From Desmodesmus armatus (lineage: Eukaryota > Chlorophyta > Chlorophyceae > Sphaeropleales > Scenedesmaceae): 64,000 nt of DNA. Of this stretch, positions 58,172 through 64,000 are shown piece after piece. The notes beneath the pieces are model-generated. The model worked only from the letters and a program-made list of their open reading frames with translations. It made no database searches and was not told the DNA's origin. The DNA lies in contig VIIQ02000679.1 in assembly GCA_007449985.2 (NCBI GenBank), positions 139,001-203,000 of the forward strand, written 5' to 3'. How positions within the stretch are numbered: the stretch's first letter is position 1; each line of letters starts with the position of its first letter. The position numbers were made by a program, and so were the translations under genes.

Positions 58172-61100
58172 CTAAGCCGGAGTCAGCAGCCGCACCAGCT
58201 GCAGCAGGCTGGTGGCATCGGAGTAGCACGGCTTGCCATCACCATCATCATCATCCTTGGCCTCACTCAGCTGCTGCAGCTTGTCCACCACCCCTGGCTG
58301 CCTGCTGATGGTGTGGATGGTGCTGGGCTGTGCCTTGGACATCGACAGCAGCAGCGCCAGGAAACTCTGATTCCTTTCATCACCGTAAGCCTCTGCGTTC
58401 AGGGCGGCTGTCAGTGCCGGCACAGCGGTTGGGGTGTTGCACAGCCTCAGCACAAACTCAGGGCCGTCCTCACCCAGCGCTGTAGCAACTTGAGGGAACC
58501 ACCAGAAATCCAGCAGCCCCAGCAGTTCCTCCATGAAGCCGTCAAGGTGCAGCAGGCGGGACTGGTTGAGGCCGTGACCCTTGACCACAGCAACCAGAAG
58601 CCCATCACTGTCATAGCTTGACTTCGAAAACTGCCACAGTACCATGATTGCTTTATTCACAGCTCCAATCAGGGACTGGTTGACCAGGCAGCCCTCAGCC
58701 AGTGTGCGTAGGGCGTATGCAGCCGTGTACTTTACAAGGTCGTCCTCATGCTGCAGCAGTGCCACCAGTGACTCGATAGCAGCTTGGACTGCTGGGTGCA
58801 GCTGGGCAGCAACACGAGGAGGTGTGTCCGACCTGGTGTGTATGGGGCCCATAGATGCGCACACCAGGTCGCTCAATGCTGAGATCGCATCCGCCTTGCC
58901 CTCAGCTGACACTGCAGGTGCCTGCAGCACGGCCACCAGGCCTGAGACGACTGGCCAGCTGTTGGGGTCTGACTGGGCTGGGGCCAGCGGCTCGGGCAAA
59001 GACTGTGTTAAAGCAAATTCATGACGATAAAACAGCCACTTGAATGCCTGCGCAGCTGCCAGCTGAGCCTGCTTGGCGGCACCCCTGGCACCCCCTCCAT
59101 ACATCAGCTGCGTCAGAGTGTCAACTACCCCAGGTTTCCCCACCAGCTGCAATGCAAAGTCACTTGCACCCTGTCTCCACAGCGCCCCCAGTGCCTCCAG
59201 TGCTGCCAGCTGTGTGTCATCATCATCAGGCTCACTCAGCAGCTGAACCAGCCTAGACACCACCTGAGGATCCTCCTGGAAGGCAGCCTCCTCACGCCAT
59301 CTGGCATCGTCCGAGAGTCCCTTTACTGCATCGACCCTGCGTGCCAGCTGCCTTGCTGCAGCTGCCTTGACGGCAGCAGGCTGTGTGGGTTCCATTTGGT
59401 CTGACAGCTGAGCGATGGTCAGGGAAGGAAGCAGCGCCAGCCAGGCTTCTGACTGCATCCTGCTGGCGCTGCTCCCGCTGCTGCTGCTAGTGGCCATGGT
59501 CATGCTGCCGTTGCTGTTGCAGCCTGTCTGTGGGCCACTCCTAGGATCCTGGGGCTCAGTGGCCTGCAGTAACAGACGTGTGGCAGAACAGCACATACAA
59601 GATCACACTCTAACCGTTACCGTTTGAACCGCAACACTCTGTGATGACAACCACCGAATTACATAATCCTGGAGGGGAGACTGACCTCCACAAGCATGCC
59701 AAGCTGCCTTCACGCAAGGTCACTCGAGATCACTGCAAGGAACTTCCTGACAGATGTGTGCATCGTGCGACTATGCTTGCTGAGTCCCAAAATTTGTAAC
59801 GGTTACATGTAAACATTGTTGCACACATCTATGGCATTGCATACCAGGGTTGAGCTGCAGTTCTCAGCCAGCTGGCTGAAACACGCTAAGGTGGGGGATA
59901 ACCCCCACTCCTATCAGTATTTTGCACCACCTACACCAGATATCAGCCAGTCAATGGCAATATTGCATTAATGCAAGACAGTAAGGCAGCTATCATCGGC
60001 ATCCAAAGCAACATGACAACTGCGTACAGAAGTGGGGAGTGAACAGCCAGGATCCAACAGGCAGCAGCACCAAGAAATACCCATAGTCAGGCCAGATACC
60101 CACAGTCAGCCCACTGCGCAGGATCATCCTTTGGAAGGCATGCCCGGTGCACTGTCATCTTGCACAAAATGTATGCTGGCAGCGCAGAGTGCCCCTCATC
60201 ATGAGGGGTGTTTCACGGTGAAACACTGATCGCACACAGGCAGGGGTTTGTCCAGAACCACAACATCAGGCAGAGGGAAAGCCGGGAAAACGGCACGCAA
60301 ATTATCGTAAACAGGGCACTGCAACATGAAGGGCTTCAAGTTTTGAAATCTACGACTACATGACTCTTGAACTGAGTTCCTGTCCTTGTCAATGCGGCTT
60401 GGCGGTGGTTGGGTAGCATCCGCTGCACAACACAATCGACACAGACACGGACGGTGTGGCTCCATGCTATTGACACCGCATTGGCAGCAGTGCTGCCCGC
60501 AGACCCTATAGCCTTGTCATTCTGTTATCATAACCTTGGCAAGAGGCCTTGATCACTCTTCAGCCGTAGATCTACGTCCCAGGTCTCTGTCTCTGGGGAA
60601 AGCCTAAATAAACACCCCTACAAAAGGGGAGAGGTTCTTCCCTCTCCTCCGGAACAGATACAATCTTGCAAAGCTGTCCCTAGGCTGCCACAACCCAATT
60701 GGTTCTCTCTGCTGGGGCCCTGGCATTTGATGAGGCACCTGGCCACTGGCATAGACTCATCTGAGAGGCCATAGCTGTTCTGGGACTTGCTGTGTATTCC
60801 CTGACTGCAAGAGCTGGGGCCTACTGTACCCCTACTGTACCCCAGTTACAAATGTCCGTTATGACTTGAGCGCCCGCTGGAAACATCGATGAGGTTTGGC
60901 CGTTGTGAAAGCTGTAACGTCACAAGCTTAGGCAGTAGTGCTGCTGTCATGGTTGGTGTGCTGCTCTCACCTGTGTCAGTTGCTGCATGAGCAGCTGTAA
61001 GCCCTGCAGCTGCTCCTGCAGTTTGGCTCTGCTCTGCTCTTCTGTCGGCGCGGGCTGTGCTGCCTCCGCTGTACTTCCTACACCAGCCAGCTGCCTGTCA

Positions 61101-61688
61101 AGCTCATTTACACTGTGTGTGGCCTATAACATGGGCAGGACAACATGAGTCTGGAGTCAGGAGTCGGATCACTGTCCCAGGGCAAACCTAGCAGCAGCCG
61201 GGCTTGAAGTTGTAGCCTCAGCTAAGGCCGTGTGCATTGGTGCCTCTCACAAACAAGCAGGAGAGCACATTGCAGACGTGCAAGCAGGCAAGCTGTATAG
61301 TTTCACTCATGGTGGTAAGGTCTCTCAGAGCGACTGGAAGAACCAGGCGCTGGCAAGTGGCAAGCTGCACATGCAGTGTGTAGGAACTCACCCTCACACT
61401 GCTCTCAGATTGTGCAGTGGATCCTGTTTCGGCTTGACGCTCATTGATTATGTCTTCTGTGCGTTGTGAAACTCTTTTCCAACTGTCTGCTTCCTCATTC
61501 ACGCGGTTGTGCTGGCCCAGGATTCTGCTGAGCAGCGCCAGCTGTGAGCTCAACTCCAGATCCACTCCATGGTCCTGTCGGTACTCTTCTACAAACTCTT
61601 TCAGTTTGTTTGAAAGTCTTTCAACCTCGTCTGCCGTGAAAGCGGTGCCCACGTCACCGCCACTTGCTTTCGAGCCCATGCCACCCAT
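58172..61688 (-). CDS. Myristoyl-motif coiled-coil/ARM protein, copy 3 (intact)
   Basis: Three exons join in phase: 61688-61392, 61123-60971 and 59563-58172, coding for 613 residues. It starts MGGMGSKASGGDVG; starting at the second ATG (61679) gives MGSKAS, also an N-myristoylation motif, but without Cys3. The first two exons (150 residues) are helical with LSNKLKEFVEEYRQDHGVDL, SSQLALLSRILGQ and LQEQLQGLQLLMQQL. The last exon is a complete array of ARM-type repeats: VSRLVQLLSEPDDDDTQLAA, GVVDTLTQLM, WPVVSGLVAVLQAPAVSAEG, SLVALLQHEDDLVKYTAAYA, and on to LLALLLSMSKAQPSTIHTIS-like and KPCYSDATSLLQLVRLL. ARM arrays bind proteins. With the lipid anchor this suggests a membrane-tethered scaffold; that is inference. 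Intron 2 (1.4 kb) holds a LINE relic. Confidence 0.8.
60199..60465 (-). mobile_element. Relic of LINE-type reverse transcriptase C-terminus
   Basis: The 88-codon frame includes EPHRPCLCRLC, then SVQESCSRRF, and FMLQCPVYDNLRAVFPAFPL. The order C-x-x-C, then H/F-x-x-x-CP-x-Y-x-x-LR-x-x-FP is the C-terminal zinc-finger-like region found after many non-LTR retrotransposon reverse transcriptases. No upstream reverse transcriptase or endonuclease sequence is nearby, so only a 5'-truncated fragment remains in intron 2 of ARM-family copy 3. Confidence 0.55.
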
Positions 61689-64000
61689 TGCAATGTCTTG
61701 TCTTGTGTTGCTCGTAAGATGTATTGCAATGCGTTAGCAAGACAACGAATCAAAACCCTACACTGTTCAGGAAGGAATCCGGGGTAGTGGTGGCAGCTAC
61801 GACTCAGCTGTAGCATGTACATTCGTTGTCGTATTGTACGTAATGGTCTCTGCAGTGGCAATTGGCGTCGCAGAATTTGAGTTTGACGTTGAAATACATT
61901 CAGAGTTAATAAATTGGAAGTTTGTAGACACCACAACGTCGCAAGCTCATAGCACTGTGCTGCACAACGTACACGTGTAGGCTGTGACGAGTACTCTAGA
62001 GTTGACACTAATAGGGAGCATTATGCATAGCTAGATGCTGCTACTGTCCAGACAGCAGCAAGATACCTGCCGTAGTGCGGCACTTAAGCCTGTGTGACGG
62101 CAAAGGTCATCTGCCGCTGCCTACGACCGCTGATCCCCCTTTTCTTTCCGTTCTTCTAATAGTGGAGAATAGGGTTAATGAGCACCCTGCACAACCTGTG
62201 CTGGCTGCTGAATGGGGGTCTTACACAAGAATGCGAAGCATACTGTCACCTAGGTGACAGGCCTGAGTGGTTTTGTTGACGCATGCTGTCAAAACCATGT
62301 CCCGTTGGTGCACTGTTGTGCAGCATGCATGACTGGGAGATGCATCCATCATAGCTGGTTGTGAGTCTCACAGCCAGGCTTGAATTGTTGGCTGCTAGAC
62401 AAATGAAACGGTTTCTCCTGACAGCAGGCCCTCCAGGCTAAGAGGGCAGGTGCAGTACTGGACAGCATGCCAGATACGCGGGGGGGGGGGGGGTGCACGT
62501 GGTGGGCTTTGAAGGATGATGACCATATTGACAACAGCAACAGCGGCCACGCAATGAAACCACCGCCTAAGCAGTCTGGTCCGACCACGGTGGCCATGCA
62601 ACCTGGCCTTGCAGATACCCCATGCTCAAATCAAATCAAATCAAAGTTACACCTGTAGCTATGATACTCAAGAGCTCATGCCAGCCAGCAGCAGCTGCTG
62701 CCAGTGCCGCACAGCAGTGTCGGTTTGACGAGGCGCGCCACATACGGGCTGCTGCTCAGCAGGGCAATCTTTCAGGAGTGGTAAGGAAGCTTTGGACTGT
62801 GCCACTGGCAAGCATGCATGGTATGCGTGCAGCATGCACGGCACACATGCGGACTTTGCAGCATGTCTCAGGAGCACACATGGCCGTTCAAGGGTGCCAT
62901 GGTAGGGCCTCTAAGGCTGCTGGTGACTGCAGCACAGCGACAACCCCTCCAGAGATTGGCCAAACGTAATGTCGTTCCTGCCAGAATGATGATAGAAATG
63001 TGTGAGATGTGTCAAGTAACGGCCTGCTGGTGAATTCACCTGCGCTGGGAGTGTGCAGTGCCACCAGTGGCAGCCATGACAGCCACTTGAGGAGCACCAC
63101 GGGTGCTTCACAGTCCAAACATCGTAAAGGTCTGCAAGGGCGCGGCTCCATTGTATTGCAGTGATCACTGCAATTGCACTCATGATCTGCCTATATCTGA
63201 GTTGCTTCTCATGCAAATTCCTTGAAAGTAACCAGAAGTCAGGGTGAGGGGGAGAACCATCTTCAACAGCTGCATTGCTGTCCTGAGCCCATTTTCACAC
63301 AGCACCCCTGCCCACGCTCGTCATCATTCAGGCATACTTGCTGACCTTCAGCAAAGGGCTCCATCAATCTGCCAAGGAGCCAGCTGAAGCCTGTCACAGG
63401 CAACTGGCAGGTTGCAGGTGGCCAAGGGTGGCTTCACCATCAGCAAGGTTAGCGACATGCGCATGCTGAGGGTTGACATGACGGCTGTTGCATGATGCTC
63501 GGCCAGCTTTATGATCAAGGCTGCAGCAGTCCAGCCTGCGTCGCAAGCAAAGGCCCTCGAGGCTGAATGTATACCTACGTAGGTACGTCACGTACCTACC
63601 CAACATGGCCTGGTGGGCTGCATTGTTGCTCTGTGCCTCCGTTCCTTGCACCTTGCAAAACCAATTGACCTTGCAAGGCGTGATTTCACTTGGTCTAGCA
63701 GAGTTGACCTGCATTATGCATTCAGTATGCAGAACATGCTCAGTGCTGTGACAGCAGTCCACTTGTTCAGCTTGCTGACAAGCTCACAGCGCTGTCAGGT
63801 GACCCGACACCAACATGCTGACCAGCAGTCAACTCACTAGTCGCATGCCAAGCAGAAGAGTAGTGCAGGGGGGCCCGCCGTGTGGCATAACATTTACATC
63901 ACACTGGCTCATGGCAGCAGATGGCATCACCTTTCAAACTGTGTGCTGCCCAACAGTCTGGTGTACATGTGCTGAGGTCTACAGCTCAGCGTCACAATGG
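61689..64000. other. Right end without supported gene; ARM relic
   Basis: At about 62913-62970 the minus strand reads WPISGGVVAVLQSPAALEAL, close to the WPVVSGLVAVLQAPAV block of the ARM family, so a fourth degenerate copy probably existed here. A minus-strand stretch at about 63355-63570 stays open for about 70 codons (AGWTAAALIIKLAEHHATAV) without recognisable domain. Overlapping inverted repeats with TACCTACGTAGGTA and GTAGGTACG/CGTACCTAC arms are at 63572-63599. Confidence 0.45.

Noticed and set aside
1..64000. tRNA, rRNA, CRISPR or bacterial-type operon features
   Set aside because: None seen by eye; gene structure is eukaryotic throughout. A tRNA scan was not possible here.

Overview
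This window is nuclear DNA from a green alga. Support for this: genes are split by many short GT-AG introns, coding regions are rich in Gln, Ala and Ser homopolymers encoded by CAG/GCA/AGC runs, candidate TGTAA poly(A) signals lie downstream of several stops, and one gene is a plant/algal nitrate-transport partner (NAR2). A chlorophycean alga fits best, but the species is an inference. There are no operons, and I found no tRNA, rRNA or CRISPR. All gene models below were built by hand from splice sites and reading phase, so every exon joins in frame unless stated.

Layout. 1-4669 (-): 3' part cut by the window edge, a long coiled-coil protein with eight exons. 5369-6280 (+): G-patch protein. 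7881-10960 (-): secreted 8-cysteine lipid-transfer-like domain fused to a long Ala/Gly/Lys tail. 11457-15858 (-): 1164-residue Ala/Ser/Pro-rich protein of unknown function. 18098-19375 (-): NAR2. 22088-26178 (+): endonuclease/exonuclease/phosphatase-family protein. 27495-30287 (+): plastid-type YGGT (YlmG) membrane protein. 31833-35540 and 36475-37735 (+): two paralogous small secreted fibronectin-III-like proteins; the first carries a 2.8-kb intron full of repeats. 38024-40949 (+): zf-MYND protein with several frame breaks. 42270-43298 (+): secreted Cys/Gly-rich lectin-like protein.

The right third (45 to 62 kb) is a locally duplicated region. Three minus-strand copies of one gene family start with an MGxxxS N-myristoylation motif (with Cys3 in two copies), continue with coiled coil of very different length, and end with ARM-type helical repeats. 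A BTB-BACK gene (51188-52858, -) sits between copies 1 and 2. Copy 1 is broken in its ARM part, copy 2 is shortened, and copy 3 is intact with a LINE relic in its intron. A further ARM relic lies at about 62.9 kb.

The most striking pattern is scattered over the whole window: at least seven introns hold an imperfect direct copy of the neighbouring exon edge including its splice site. This looks like repeated tandem duplication of exon-intron junctions, a known proposed route to intron gain and exon duplication.
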